64,000 nucleotides of DNA from Morinoia aosen. Lineage: Eukaryota > Arthropoda > Malacostraca > Amphipoda > Talitridae. Below the pieces are notes generated by a model. It was not told where the DNA came from. It saw only the letters and a program-made list of their open reading frames with translations, and ran no database searches. Below, one piece after another: positions 22,785 to 35,187 of the stretch. Location of the stretch: assembly GCA_030386875.1 (NCBI GenBank), contig CM059563.1, positions 45,228,102 to 45,292,101 of the forward strand. Reading direction: 5' to 3'. Position numbers and translations under genes: made by a program. Numbering within the stretch: the first letter of the stretch is position 1; each line of letters opens with the position of its first letter.

Positions 22785-23672
22785 GTAGCATGTGAGTACG
22801 AGCTCTGGCATGCGCAGTGCGGGTATTGCGTCGGTGGCTGTGTCGGACGCTACATTTCAGAGCAGAGCATCCTGACAGTTTTTTAATAAATAAGCTCTTT
22901 GGCGTAAATAACATTGCGGATAAATTTTTCGATTTTAAATACAGTAGTTGATATTATTATTCGTTGTAATTTTATTCTTCAAAATTTAACATAATTATTT
23001 TATTCCAGATTACTCATCTTCTGTGATGTGAAATATAATTATATACTATCCGAAAACTTCAAAATTTGGAAAGTGTTACGATATAATTATGTCCTAACAT
23101 TAGAACTTAAATGGAATCAAACATTTTAATAACAGTTTTAGTTTAGGGTTATAGGTATTGCCGTATTGATGTAGTTTTAGGGCACAACAACACTTTTGCT
23201 CATAGTTAAAATCAAAATCTAAGTCTCAGCATTTGACACAAAAACTGTAGCTTCACCAGAAACATTCAAAATATTCTCCCTATAATTTTTACTCTGAATG
23301 AACAAAAGTAACTATAAGCGATTCAAGAATTTGAAGAATGTACTTTCAATCACAGCGAAGACTCGATACTCTAACCACTCGGAAGTAATTAACAGCGATT
23401 CTTCAGTTTGCACTTCCATCATTTTGAGCGAAGGCACCAGACTCTGAAAAATTGGAAGCAGTAATGAGAAGTTCATAAATCTGCAACACCCGCGTTTGCG
23501 TGCCTCACGAGGCGGTGTTATCAAGGACCACTAATTCCAGCAGGCAAATGACCGTCTTGTTCACAGCGGCCTAGCGACCGTTTTTTCCTGATAATTTACT
23601 GCGCCATCCTTCATCCGCCGAGCGTCGTGGCAACCGCAGTAAATCTGGCCTTCATATTTGGTGCTGTGCGCT
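22785..23672. other. Unique spacer
   Basis: AT-rich except for a short CpG-richer piece at about 22795-22860. No gene supported; a 70-codon minus frame at 23312-23524 has no domain. Confidence 0.5.
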
Positions 23673-24796
23673 GGTGCGGTGGTGTGTGAGGTGGTGCGGT
23701 GGTGTGTGAGGTGGTGCGGTGGTGTGTGAGGTGGTGCGGTGGTGTGTGAGGTGGTGCGGTGGTGTGTGAGGTGGTGCGGTGGTGTGTGAGGTGGTGCGGT
23801 GGTGTGTGAGGTGGTGCGGTGGTGTGTGAGGTGGTGCGGTGGTGTGTGAGGTGGTGCGGTGGTGTGTGAGGTGGTGCGGTGGTGTGTGATTTGGTGCGGT
23901 GGTGTGTGAGGTGGTGCGGTGGTGTGTGAGGTGGTGCGGTGGTGTGTGAGGTGGTGCGGTGGTGTGTGAGGTGGTGCGGTGGTGTGTGAGGTGGTGCGGT
24001 GGTGTGTGAGGTGGTGCGGTGGTGTGTGAGGTGGTGCGGTGGTGTGTGAGGTGGTGCGGTGGTGTGTGAGGTGGTGCGGTGGTGTGTGAGGTGGTGCGGT
24101 GGCGTGTGAGGTGGTGCGGTGGCGTGTGAGGTGGTGCGGTGGCGTGTGAGGTGGTGCGGTGGCGTGTGAGGTGGTGCGGTTATGTGTGAGGTGGTGCGGT
24201 GGTGTGTGAGGTGGTGCGGTGGTGTGTGAGGTGGTGCGGTGGTGTGTGAGGTGGTGCGGTGGCGTGTGAGGTGGTGCGGTGGCGTGTGAGGTGGTGCGGT
24301 GGTGTGTGAGGTGGTGCGGTGGTGTGTGAGGTGGTGCTGTGGTGTGTGAGGTGGTGCGGTGGCGTGTGAGGTGGTGCGGTGGTGTGTGAGGTGGTGCGGT
24401 GGCGTGTGAGGTGGTGCGGTGGCGTGTGAGGTGGTGCGGTTATGTGTGAGGTGGTGCTGTGGTGTGTGAGGTGGTGCGGTGGCGTGTGAGGTGGTGCGGT
24501 GGTGTGTGAGGTGGTGCGGTGGCGTGTGAGGTGGTGCGGTGGTGTGTGAGGTGGTGCTGTGGTGTGTGAGGTGGTGCGGTGGCGTGTGAGGTGGTGCGGT
24601 GGTGTGTGAGGTGGTGCGGTGGCGTGTGAGGTGGTGCGGTGGTGTGTGAGGTGGTGCGGTGGCGTGTGAGTTGGTGCGGTGGTGTGTGAGGTGGTGCTGT
24701 GGTGTGTGAGGGGGTGCGGTGGCGTGTGAGGTGGTGCGGTGGTGTGTGAGGTGGTGCGGTGGCGTGTGAGGTGGTGCGGTGGTGTGTGAGGTGGTG
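23673..24796. repeat. 20-bp minisatellite (about 56 copies)
   Basis: Unit GTGGTGCGGTGGTGTGTGAG, very regular. The first half is almost invariant (about 23673-24100); the second half mixes GGCGTGTGAG, TATGTGTGAG and GGTGCTGTGG variants in recurring order, for example TATGTGTGAG at 24181 and 24441, 260 bp or 13 units apart. The minus strand lacks stops, giving a 433-codon frame of 20-residue TTSHTTAPPHTPPHHLTHHR repeats whose short unique ends resemble no protein. I treat it as non-coding. Confidence 0.96.
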
Positions 24797-25597
24797 AAGC
24801 AGTATTTCATCATAAACCGTATTTTCTGCATTTTAAGTAATTTCAGCGACCCAGAAATCAATGCCAAACGGACTTTTTTCTTCAGCCTCGGCCTCTGAGC
24901 GACCGTCGCCAATCACGTCCAAACACCAGGAAATAAAGCGCCACTTATCCGAGGTGCATTTGGCTTCAATAATCTAGTTGTCCTCAAATTTTGAGAATAA
25001 TGGTCACATGGCGATTTATCTGAATGAAATGAATTGAGAAATATTATGGCAGTACTAGAATTGTTTTAGTTGAGGATTATCAGGAAGAGACATATTTTCT
25101 GGAAGTCAGCTTACAAGTAGACTTACATGGTTTAGTCCACACTTATTAGTAGTTGTCAACTCGCAAACGACAGGAAAAGTCAACTCTCATAGATGGAAGC
25201 GTTCTGTGGTCGATTTCGGACAGTTACAGTGAATTTCTCCTCAGTTTTCGCCATCCAAGAGTAATCGCATTCCTGCTCCTGACTATCTAGGGTTTCAACA
25301 AAATGGTACAACATACTTTCTTCACGAAATTCCCTCGGAATCCTGGAAGACAAACTTCCACTTCATCCTCCGGCATTACACTAGGTCAAACACCGAAAAT
25401 CTTAAATATGCTGTAATTCTCAATATCAATGTTCCACGCGATGTGATTCAAATTACTGCGACAAGCTACCGAAAGAGGCTTTAGAACTGAGTCGGTATTG
25501 GCGGTCGTAACTCGAGTGATAGAAATATTGAAGTCATCTCTTATTAAAGTTGTATTCAATGTACTTCAGAGCAATTGGTTGCCGCGTGTAATAGGGC
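24797..25597. other. Unique spacer
   Basis: About 800 bp between the 20-bp array and a MITE. No frame, repeat or RNA feature that I can support. Confidence 0.5.
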
Positions 25598-25827
25598 CTT
25601 TACACGTTAAGTGCGATGAGTGAATCTGAAGTTCAATATTCAATTCAAATTTAAAGTCAATTGTGGTAATCAACTTTGAAAATAGCAAACATTAGCTGGA
25701 TCGGGCGTATCTTTAGCTTTCAATAAGTATTAATAAAAAATGAGTTAGTGACTGCAGGTGGGTCAGCAGCACTATGAAAATCACCTAAGTGACCACCGGT
25801 GGGTCACTTCGCAGGAATTGTGTTAAA
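25598..25827 (-). mobile_element. MITE-like element, group B copy 3 (reversed)
   Basis: Reverse orientation relative to the copies at 22556 and 35188. It starts CTTTACACGTTAAGTGCGA and ends with the reverse complement of TTTAACACAATTCCTGCGA. Next to the right end is a near-perfect palindrome, GTGACCACCGGTGGGTCAC at about 25791-25809. About 230 bp, no open frame. Confidence 0.8.
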
Positions 25828-26248
25828 TTTAAATCGCTCGTATTTTTTGCGGTTCTTTTCTACTAATTGAAAAAATATTCATCAATAAATGGATACGTAT
25901 CACAAATCTCATTCACAATGCAAGCGAAAAAGTTGAATTTTGACTTTTCTAAGTGCCAAGCAAATTGAGAGCTGAACTTTACCCTATGTACTACCGACAA
26001 CAGAATATTGAATTTTGCTCTATGTTAATACTCAAAGAAAAGTGTGGACGGTGACAACCAAACAAATAACAAATAAAATTATCGGAGTTAAATAAGCATC
26101 TAAATTTATTTCAGAAAAATTTTAATGAAGTACTCCCAACAAATTAAGTCGACTGTAATTTTGATACCAGGTCTCTACATTAGAGCCACCGCACGACGAC
26201 GTTTATATTCTGCAAGCAGTTAGTGAAATTAGCCGTGCATCGGTTTGC
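25828..26248. other. Unique AT-rich spacer
   Basis: No gene or repeat recognised. Confidence 0.5.
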
Positions 26249-26643
26249 TCTGAACGCCCGACGACTAAGGTTAAGATCATAAGTTAATTTAAGCCTCCCT
26301 AACCGCTACGAAAAAGAGCGTATCGAACTGAGGAAGGATGAAGGCACCATTTAGTGTGGAGATAAGAGAATGGAGAATCTATGAAGAAGAGGCATAGAAA
26401 CAGTAAGTTAAGAAAAAAGTTCATGTAGCAAGATCTAAGTCGAAGAAGAAAGTAGTAGGTGCTGAAAAACAGGACAGCAGTGAACCGAAAAGCGGTGGCC
26501 CTTAACATAACAGAAAAGATTTTATTTCAGCAAAAAGAAGGCCTAGCTAACTCTCAGCTCGGGTCGTCTCACATTGTCCCCCTGGGAGCGCTAATTCCCA
26601 TAGATACAATAGTTGTGTCCCCCTGAGGGGTCTGAACGCCCGA
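26249..26643 (-). mobile_element. SINE-like element copy 3 with 13-bp target-site duplication
   Basis: Body 26262-26630 flanked by perfect duplications TCTGAACGCCCGA at 26249-26261 and 26631-26643. The right end is CCCCCTGAGGGG, as in the copies at 20563 and 51779; the left tail differs (AAGGTTAAGATCATAAGTT), supporting minus orientation with a variable 3' tail. Close to the copy at 20563 through the GGGAGCGCTAATTCCC and GATACAATAGTTG head hairpins. Confidence 0.9.
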
Positions 26644-27951
26644 AATCAGCTAAGCAATTTTACTTGCTTTGAAATTGAGGATGCTTCGGGACCCGTGAAA
26701 ACAAGAGTAAGTGGTTTTATGAAACAGGAAAAGAACGTTGATATCATCAATACTAAATAATGAAACGCCAGGTATCTCCTTAATTATTTAATAAATTAAT
26801 GTATATATTTTTTGTGCGCAATTTACAAGGGAATCTGCTTCCTTCAAATAATATAAAATACCTGGCATTCAATCGCTTTTGTTAACAAGTCAAAAAATAT
26901 TGTGTTAAAATTGAATCTATTGTTAAGAGAATGCAGCTTATCAATAGAAGAATTCACGGGAAATTTTCTAAAAAGCTTTTCGCCTAATTATAATCAAATT
27001 GTGATACAGAATTGCAAGTTCCTTCGATTGTGAGTGTGTCTGTCCCGTTCTTGAGGATGCTTAATGACCGTATCTGTGATACGAAATTTACCTGTGGATG
27101 AGTACAAGAATATTTTATTCGCGGGTACTATCACGATGGATATATTTGCTTGTCGTCCATAGCTTGAGTCTTGTTTAAAGAAACTATCGAATCTTGTTAT
27201 TTTTGCCGGGTCGTGTATACTGGTAGATAAGAACTTGGGTGAATTTATTTATAAGTCATACCAAATCTACATTCTTTAAGAAATTATAAATAAAACCTGA
27301 TCATCTTGGATTAATAGAATTCTTTGCTTATGAAAGTCCACAGCCTGCTCTGAGTATTACAGGAGGCAAAATTAAATTTTGCGTACGATCGGTAGCAAAC
27401 TTCAATGGCACGAATAACAGTCCCAACTGTTTCATTAATCAACAGATATTTTTGAAATCAGTCACATAAATAACCTGCCCTTTCCGGTCGTGGGCGGCCT
27501 CGTTAATAATGAATATAGTCCGCTCTCTCAGGAGCATTTTTCACTGGTTCTGAATTGCCATCCGATGAATACGCTTGCTAGCAAGTGTGAATTTTCTAAT
27601 TGTTTTGTAGAAGCTCAATAAGTGAGGAAACTTAAAAGTAACTATAATGTGGGTAAATTATTTGTAGGAGATAATTCAAGAACTCTAGCTTTTCTCGAGC
27701 GTAGGGAAGCTAGAAGTTGTTTTGCTTATTGCAGTTTGCAGAAAATAATCGCATGTTTTCGAATTTGTTTTGTTACAGGTGTCACAGAGTACGAGTGAAA
27801 GCAAAATTTTCATAAATTCTGAAGAAGTATTTCAAAAAATGGATTTCAGGTAAAATATGCTAAATGTCCTAGACATAACGAGTGTTGCAGCTGTTAATTA
27901 TACGAGAGAAATAGTTTATCCTTAACCTTTCCAGAAGCCTCGCATTACTGT
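26644..27951. other. Unique AT-rich intergenic DNA
   Basis: No open frame of note. Contains one of three copies of a 13-bp palindromic word (GTATCTGTGATAC near 27069; see findings). Confidence 0.5.
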
Positions 27952-28224
27952 ATTCAACACGTTGTCTGCGTTTTTGTGGTAGTTACGCTTGGTTAGGTTG
28001 TAATTAGCAGGATTAGAAAACCGACTTTGTTGTTCGAATACATATCTATCTTTACTAGGAAACATAAAAAACATTATTACACTATAATATTTTCCCTCGT
28101 ATAAAAACACTTATTTTTAAAAAGGTCACAAAACAGATGAAATGCTATTCATTTGTACCGGTACTTGAATAAGCAATTTACCTAGTGGTACACATACGTC
28201 CCAATACGCAATACGCAGTTAATG
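27952..28224 (-). mobile_element. MITE-like element, group A copy 2
   Basis: Starts TTCAACACGTTGTCTGCG, then GTAGTTACGCTTGGTTAGG, matching in reverse the right end of 62774-63051. Ends AGCAATTTACCTAGTGGTAC, then ACATACGTCCCAATACGC, matching in reverse its left end. About 272 bp, the same length as 62774-63051. A 62-codon minus frame is incidental. Confidence 0.8.
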
Positions 28225-30068
28225 AATGCCTGATATCCACATTACACTTTTTGGATTTTGTTACACTGAATTGCGAATTAGGCGAATTACTCATGTGAGT
28301 TGGGCGGTATTTGCTCTAAAGAATTAGGCAATATTTACTAATGCTAATTAGGTGATGTTTGTTCCTCTGCATTACGTTCCATTTCTTTTTGAGTGTCTTG
28401 GGCAAGCATTAGTCACTCCAGCTTAGGTGAGCAGAAATGTTGTTCGATGACATCTTCGGGTACGAAAAAACTTGGTGGTGTAGGAGAATCCTCTCGTATA
28501 AATTTGGTTTCAAATGCAATGAGAAAAAATTATCAGCGAGAGAAAACTCTCATATTGAAATCATGGACGATTGAATCGATTTTTGTTCGTTTCCAAGGAA
28601 CAAAAACACACTACTTTATAAGGCTAAGAAACTCACATTTGTGGTGGCCTTAATAGCCTTGTAGTCAAACGGCTATAGAACAGAAGGGTTCCGGAGGAAA
28701 TGAACCTGACAGGCTGATTTAGGGTAGCAGAGTTCAGTGAAAATGCAGACTCAGAAACAAAACAAAAAAAAAACTAGGGACCCTCACACACCTGCCGACC
28801 CACTCAAAAAATACCGAGTGGCGGATAAATAATGCATTGGAAAAATAAAAAGCACCGAGCCTAATTCTCAAGTTTTTTCGGCCCACACGAGCACAACTCC
28901 GCTAAACAGCCTATGCTTCTGAGGTTCCCATGCACGTCAAAGTTCTTATGTACATTCTCACCTATAGCACGAGGAAAGATTTTCTTCATCACCTATCACA
29001 AATTTTTAAACGTTTTGCGGATCTTAAAAGTTTAAAGCACACAGGTGTAAAAATTTTAGCCACTATAACAAGGTTGTAGCAAAACCCACAAACAAAAGAA
29101 ATACGTTTATTTTAAGACAGCTGGTTATGGCTGCTCTAAAATGTTGTTGGAAATGATATAAAATTCAAGGCGGTCGTGACTCAAAATACCCTAACTGTGC
29201 CAGGGAATTTTCATATTTCTCCCTTCAATCCTTTAACTTCAATGACTGAGTTTAGTATTTTACTGATGCGTTGTCTCAAGCTGTGAGTAGCGAGCTGGAG
29301 AATGTGTAAGCAATTTTCAAGACTTGTCCGATGCTTTTCGAATGCGTAGTCACGTGTGACTTTCCAAGGAAGATGCTTGGTGTTATTCTAGTATATTTTT
29401 GCAGACAATTAACCTGTTTAGATGTTCATAGAGGCGGTTGTCTGCATTGCAACACGACGTAGATTGACAGCAATGCAAGTCATTGAAAAGGCCTCACCTT
29501 TGGAGATTCCTTCTCGGTGCGTTATCGAAGAAAGATCAGAGCGGAGAAACTAAGAAAATTTTAATGCTATTCGAGAACTTACTTCAAATTTTAACCGCGT
29601 ATAAAAAACTGGCACTACATGTATTTGTTACCTTACAGAACGTGTACCGGAAAAATGGTTGAGAAAATGTTTTGGGAACCGGAGAACAGAGGTAAAGAGC
29701 TAAAGCGGGTCAGCAGGGCACAGCGCCTTAACCAAAAGGCTGCTCAACGTAATCTCCTGTACAAGAAAGTGGCTCAGCTTTCCTTGTAGTCGAAGCTGAA
29801 AGAAAAATTTTCCCGCTAATTCCCGAGGAGCGGCCGAAGTCTCGTTTTTCCCCCGAAGCTCGTCACCGAAATGACAGCAAATATTTTGAAGGAACAGACA
29901 TAGCCGCGAGGCTTCCAGAAAGCCGTAATTTGCAGCTCTTCGGGGCGCGCAGCTCGAATTGAGCCACAGGATCTCAAGCAAAAGTGAGGGGAAAAAGAGC
30001 CTTTTACTTTCTTCAAAGAACCAAGAAGAGAATAGCGGCAGGTCCTGAGTAAGCGTTACGATGCCACT
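28225..30068. other. Unique intergenic DNA
   Basis: About 1.8 kb. A GC-richer piece at 29700-30010 has overlapping 93- and 66-codon minus frames without recognisable domains. Simple GAATTAGGCAATAT-type words near 28280-28350 form a weak local repeat. No gene supported. Confidence 0.45.
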
Positions 30069-30091
30069 GGGGGGGGGGCGGGGGGGGGGGG
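30069..30091. repeat. Poly-G tract
   Basis: Run of G interrupted by a single C (30069-30091). Its true length may be uncertain because homopolymers are prone to sequencing error. Confidence 0.85.
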
Positions 30092-31989
30092 CGTGGTTGA
30101 TCCCTCGCCATGTATGCTTCGCTAATTTTTAGAAATTGTCTAGCCTTGTGTTCGTAAATGATTACAGCAAATCCCAGAAGGCGTAGCTAACACGCTGGCT
30201 AAGACAATTTATTCACATAACAAACATCGAAATTTTAAAATTACTTTGATCCAACTTTTCTCGGTATTTTTTGAACTTGTGTTTGGTGGACAGAACGAGT
30301 CTGAATATCATTTAATAATAATATTATAGAATATTTAAAATTCAGCAAGCCTGAAAAGGAAAGATTATTACAATTGTTTTATTACCTTTTATGAGAAATC
30401 ATGTTCGACATCAGTTTAATTGAATATTGTAGTATATTTCATATAATAAACGACAGCGAATGAATGTAAATTTTTTCCAATACAGTGAGCGCGAATAAAT
30501 ATACGAAACATACTTGCTTAAGTCTATCTGAAAAGTTAACATTTGTTGAGGCAAGGCTTGGAGTTCCTTGGTTTGGTTGCTGGCTCAGCTCGTAAAAGTT
30601 GGCATGGAAACTTAACGAGGTCTATAAAATAAGAATTTGTCCGCTATGATACCAAGAAGTCGGAAGAACGACCGCTTAACTTCTGGGCATTCACGACCTT
30701 ATCTCTGAGAGATAAGCCTTTTTTCGGGAGGGTACATTTGTTAACTCTTTGCTAAATCGTTTAAGGCTGAAGAAAAAGAGACTAACATCATCGAATAAAT
30801 TCTAGGCTTAAATAAAAGTTATGGGCTTCGATGTCAGTTGCAGAAAGAGGGAACGGAGCCGTTAAAATTCAGATGTTCGATGCAACGTTTCTTGAACAAA
30901 TGAAATTTGAAACTTAGAAACAAGAATCAAATACCCCACAGCGCTTTCTTACCGTGACGTTTTGTGCACCAGTATAACTTCAACCCCATCAATTGATTAA
31001 AAGGTTAAAGTTTTCATGAAACTTTTAAATTGAATCAGATCACCGGAACCCAAACTTATGCCCCACATGATATTTAGCGCGAAATTCTTTCCTCCTTCCC
31101 CACTCATCGATCATTCAGTTCAGTCGATCACGTAACTCATTTGATCAAAGTTCGGTGCAGATCCGTGCCCCGAGTAAAATTAGATTTAGTTTCGCTCTTC
31201 AAGTGAGGGTGAGGCAAGGCTCCCACGGGATATTTCGAGAAATTCCTCAAGTGAGAACTGAAAGTAAGTTTTGTTGCTTTAGTTTCTCATCACGAGAAAG
31301 GAGAGATCCTTTGAGTTGGGCAGGAACAAACGGGATTTTAAAATAATTTCAGCTGACAAGTACACTTGGAAAAACTTTCGCTCCAAGTTATACCGCTGTA
31401 AAGGACGCATTTTTTCAAATCTCGTCGTAAGGGTACACGGAGTGTGCGGAAATCCATATAGGTCACCTCATTAATAGGGCGACCTCTCAAAGGAATTTTA
31501 TTCATTGAGTTGATCAGTCACGATTTGTGCGTTAACTGTGAATTGTTCTGGTCAGGTGACTACGACATAGACATGTCTATATAAATCACCTGCCATGCAA
31601 CCCTCTGCAGTCTCGCCCCAGATTTCGCCTCGCACAGTTTCACTAGATCAGCTGTCCTGCAATCCTGGTCAGCGTGGCCGTCGTCAGGGCTGCGTATTGT
31701 GCGGAGCATTTTGGTTGACCGAATGAGGGCCTGTAGGTACTGCTGAAGTTTGGCGCCGGAAGACCGTGGTGGAGTGTGGAGCAGAGTTCGCCTCTTCGCC
31801 TCTTCGCCCGCTGACGTGTGACCTGACCATGGAAGCCTAACTCACCGAGGGCCGTGTTACTCCTCTCCGTCTTACTCCGAAGCACTGGATAGCACTGAGG
31901 GGTACGTGGGTTGGTTGGCCATTGTGATTTGCTGTCAACGTATCAATTTCGTGCTCTGGTCAATTAGGGTGCAACGCCACACACGCATT
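30092..31989. other. Unique intergenic DNA
   Basis: About 1.9 kb. A GC-richer stretch at 31600-31870 follows a TATATAAA word near 31579. Frames are short and without domains. No gene can be supported. Confidence 0.45.
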
Positions 31990-32170
31990 CGAATAATAAC
32001 TTATAACTGGAACTTAATAACGTATAACGTATGACGTATAACGTATAACGTATAACTTATAACGAAGTTAATAACGTATAACGTATAACGTGTAACTTAG
32101 AACGGGAACTAAATAACGTATAACGTATAACTTATAACTGGAACTTAATAACGTATAACTAGAATTGGAA
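31990..32170. repeat. 7-bp minisatellite (ACGTATA)n with larger period
   Basis: Short runs of ACGTATA are interrupted by CTTATAACTGGAACTTAATA-type segments that recur at about 32000, 32055, 32105 and 32138, giving a nested 7-bp and roughly 40-60-bp structure. Confidence 0.9.
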
Positions 32171-32599
32171 CGCAATTCCGGAGCCGATATATCAGCTGTC
32201 CGGTAGGGGTTAAAGTTGTTCGGGGTTATTTCATGTCCTTATAGGCTCAAGTCCTTTGTTTTTTCCTACAGGCCGTTGTGTCTAGGTCTTTCGAGTCAAG
32301 CGGTGGGCGCTGGCGTGCGGCAAGAGCTGCGTGATGTGCACTCGGGCCCGAGCAGTGCTACTCCTCGCCTATTGATTCGTTTGACTGTTGTTTACTGTTG
32401 TTACTAATCTTTCGTTGAGTTCAATTAAAAACTCTCAATCCGGACTTTCTTTAACTCCACCATCAGTCTTTTTGTATACGGAGAAGAAAACTCCGCATTA
32501 CATGCTAGCATTGAACTTTTATTTATTGAAATGTCTCACTCCCACCGTTGCTGTGATAGTAGCTTATAAATCGAGGGAGATTTTGTACACTAAACTCAA
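32171..32599. other. Unique spacer
   Basis: No gene or repeat identified. A 127-codon plus frame at 32388-32771 runs through unique DNA and the SINE-like fragment and is not supported as a gene. Confidence 0.45.
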
Positions 32600-32693
32600 T
32601 GTTGGTTTAAGTCTCCCCTACCCAGACAAAGGCGTTCCCAAGAGAGGAAAGAGGAAGGTACCATTTAGTATGGGACAGACACTAAAAAACAGC
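32600..32693 (-). mobile_element. SINE-like element copy 4, fragment
   Basis: Only the tail-proximal part of the family is present: TTTAAGTCTCCCCTACCC, GAGAGGAAAGAGGAAGG and ACCATTTAGTATGG, then a jump to ACTAAAAAACAG. The head is missing, as expected for a truncated insertion or internal deletion. Same orientation as the other copies. Confidence 0.75.
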
Positions 32694-32811
32694 TTTTCAA
32701 CTGCACCACAGGACTCAAAGGTTCCTGAGAACTTCTTCGTAGGCTCTCCAGAAGGCCATGGATCAGGCTAGGGGAACTGCAGTGCATCTCAGGCGCTCCA
32801 GAAAACAACTT

Positions 32812-33045
32812 CTAATCCCGAGGACTACTTTTCATCCCGAGGGCTGCTTCTCATCCCGTGGGCTACTTCTCATCCCGAGGGCTGCTTCTCATCCCGAGGG
32901 CTGCTTGTCATCCCGAGGGCTGCTTCTCATCCCGAGGGCTGCTTCTCATCCCGAGGGCTGCTTCTCATCCCGAGGGCTGCTTCTCATCCCGAGAGCTGCT
33001 TCTCATCCCGAGGGCTGCTTCTCATCCCGAGGGCTGCTTATTAGG
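32812..33045. repeat. 19-bp minisatellite (about 12 copies)
   Basis: Unit CATCCCGAGGGCTGCTTCT, highly uniform, with first-copy variants (GGACTACTTTT, GTGGGCTACTT). It gives overlapping plus frames with a 19-residue period that are not genes. It starts about 120 bp after the SINE-like fragment. Unrelated in sequence to the other 19-bp array at 2319-6931. Confidence 0.95.
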
Positions 33046-33261
33046 CCCTTTTGAGAACCGCTTCGCGAGTGCCACTTTCTATGAACGACTACGAAAATAA
33101 CGGTTATTACAACGCTCACAGGAACTGGGACAGCTACGGTTCAAAAAAGATGCACATCTCATAAGCGTGACATCTAACCTAACGTGAAGTGAGATACCTA
33201 AACCTTTGAATTAGACTTGACTGACAGAGATAAAAGACACGATAAAAATTTTTTTTAAACT

Positions 33262-33509
33262 ATTGAACACGTTCCGCGCGTATTGGGCTATATGTGCGCC
33301 AGACGATAAATTTCTCATTAACATACCGATATTAATAAATGCCATTTCATCGGCTTCGCGACCTCTTTGAGAAATAACTGTTATCATGCTAGGTGAAATG
33401 TATCGTGCAATTGTATCTGTCATATTTCTGCTACTTACAACCATTCTGCTACTTGCCATTTAACCAAACTAACCGTTTACAACAGCGGAAACGAGGTGAA
33501 CGAGTTAAG
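33262..33509 (+). mobile_element. MITE-like element, group A copy 3
   Basis: Left end TTGAACACGTTCCGCGCG then TATTGGG matches the left end of 62774-63051; the right end reads (reverse complement) CTTAACTCGTTCACC and includes CTGCTACTTAC- and CCAAACTAACCG-like blocks shared with the same copy. About 248 bp and non-coding; an 82-codon minus frame inside is incidental. Confidence 0.75.
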
Positions 33510-34095
33510 ACTTCAACTTTTTTATTAGTTTCTGAGTTTTTTTTAAGTTTTCTGGGGTATATCTTGCAGTTGACACACATTGTTTAGGTTTTTTGAAAGT
33601 GTTTCGTTGGCTTAAAATTAAGGTTCACAAGTGACGTTTCAAGTGAAAATTATTAATGTATATAAGCAAATTATCATCTAACATGCTCAAAGCAAGAAAG
33701 TTATAGAAAGCATCAATGCCAAGGAAATGGGCCCTGAAAATACACTGGTGTTTATTTAAAATACTGGAGATTTCGTGTTCCTTAACAACCCCGAGCTGTC
33801 CCAAGCATCCCAACTCCCTCAATGGCCGCCCAATGCATGCAAGGGAGCGGCTTCCTGCGCATCCCACCCAACCCAGCCCAACTGTTTCGCCGAAACATCT
33901 TTGATTTCAGCAGCCCAATGCAGAAACTACTCTTGAACGGCTAAAATCAAAGATATAATGGCGAGAAAGGTAGACTTGGAAGGTATCATAGTCGCGGCAA
34001 ACTTCCGCGAGCGCTAAAGTGTTTTTCTTGGCTGTGAAGGCGCTAATGAACGACAACAACCGTACCTACGCACAAGAAATACCGATATTTATAAT
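33510..34095. other. Unique spacer
   Basis: No supported gene. Overlapping 60-80 codon frames on both strands at 33625-33904 have no domain. Confidence 0.45.
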
Positions 34096-34290
34096 GCGTG
34101 CACTGGAAAAAACGTGAAATAATGTACGCGTCAGGAATAACGGGGAGTAACGTACGCATCGGAAATGACGTTCAGTAACGTACGCATCAGAATAACGCTC
34201 AGTAAAGTAGGAATCACAAACAACGTACAATAACGTACGTACCATAAAAATGTGCTATGACGTTAGCATAAAAAATAATGCACAGTACAG
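34096..34290. repeat. 28-bp degenerate tandem repeat (about 7 copies)
   Basis: Units of 27-28 bp starting GTACGC(A/G)TC and containing AATAACG and AGTAAC drift steadily from about 34096 to 34290. The central copies (34124-34180) are most alike. Confidence 0.75.
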
Positions 34291-35187
34291 TGCAAATAAG
34301 GAGGTAACAGGAAAAATTAGAGGTAGAAAGTTCTACTGCTTCCTTTGCTTCACTTGACAATTCTACCAAAATGGAAAAATCTGAAGCAAGCGACTCAAAA
34401 GCGCGTCTCTCGAAACATCGAGATCACACTCGTCATGACCAGTACTGGATATCATCAACTGCTATTTCAATGTTTCATTTTAACTTCAATGAAATAGAAA
34501 ACTGGTAAATTTACATTCGGAGCAAATTACTCTACTCACCAAACCTTCTTTGTCTTTAAAATAACTTGATTCTAGTCCGCGCCTGAATGAAAGCAGAGGC
34601 GAAATTATAAGCAGTAAAAGATTAATGACGGTTCCGATATCCTGTAAAAAACTAAAAACACCTCGAGAATATGTAATTAAGTGTGAGTTCCGCTGCTAGG
34701 TTGAGGGGTACCCAGCTTAGTCGTCGTAGAATTAGAAACGAGGAATAATGATGAGTTAATTGACAATTTAGTCCATTTTCATAATTTACCCACGTTCACA
34801 TGTGACAATTCTTAGATTACTGACACGGGAATACGTGTGGGCCACGTCTCTTTCCATTAAATGTTGAGAAAAGACTCGTAATATCCTCCCACCGAAGAAA
34901 TCAAATCCTCTGAACGATTTGTTTTAGCATCTCAAAAACTTGACACGACTGAATTTGCCGCACAAACTCACCAGGACTGAATGTTATAGTACGCAAAGCA
35001 AAAAATTCAAATCTTCACGTATTTGATGGAGTTGAATTGAGGCACTTGGGGTGAGCCAGTTCTATAGAATCAGAAGTGAGATCACACGACCCGGTCACGA
35101 GGTTTAATGATAGTGTAGTGTTGTATCATACAGCCGAGCTTCCCTTGCTGACCGAGCTACAAGTTGAGGAGGAAGTCGCACGCTTGA
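34291..35187. other. Unique AT-rich spacer
   Basis: Nothing recognised apart from AT-rich unique DNA. Confidence 0.5.

Noticed and set aside
22795-22870. Small CpG-rich stretch as a possible CpG island
   Set aside because: Too short, with no associated frame or promoter elements.
23611-24912. 433-codon minus ORF with lysine-rich start, superficially like a histidine-rich protein
   Set aside because: The body is the 20-bp array; the unique ends are short, and the first half of the array shows near-identity at the DNA level, not protein-level constraint.
28640-28735. tRNA-like segment with AGTCAAACGGCT and GGGTTCCGGAGG
   Set aside because: No cloverleaf stems could be drawn and the B-box core GTTCRA is absent.
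31570-31870. TATATAAA box followed by a GC-richer stretch, possible promoter and first exon
   Set aside because: TATA-like words are common in AT-rich DNA, no convincing initiator plus coding exon follows, and the overlapping frames have no domain.
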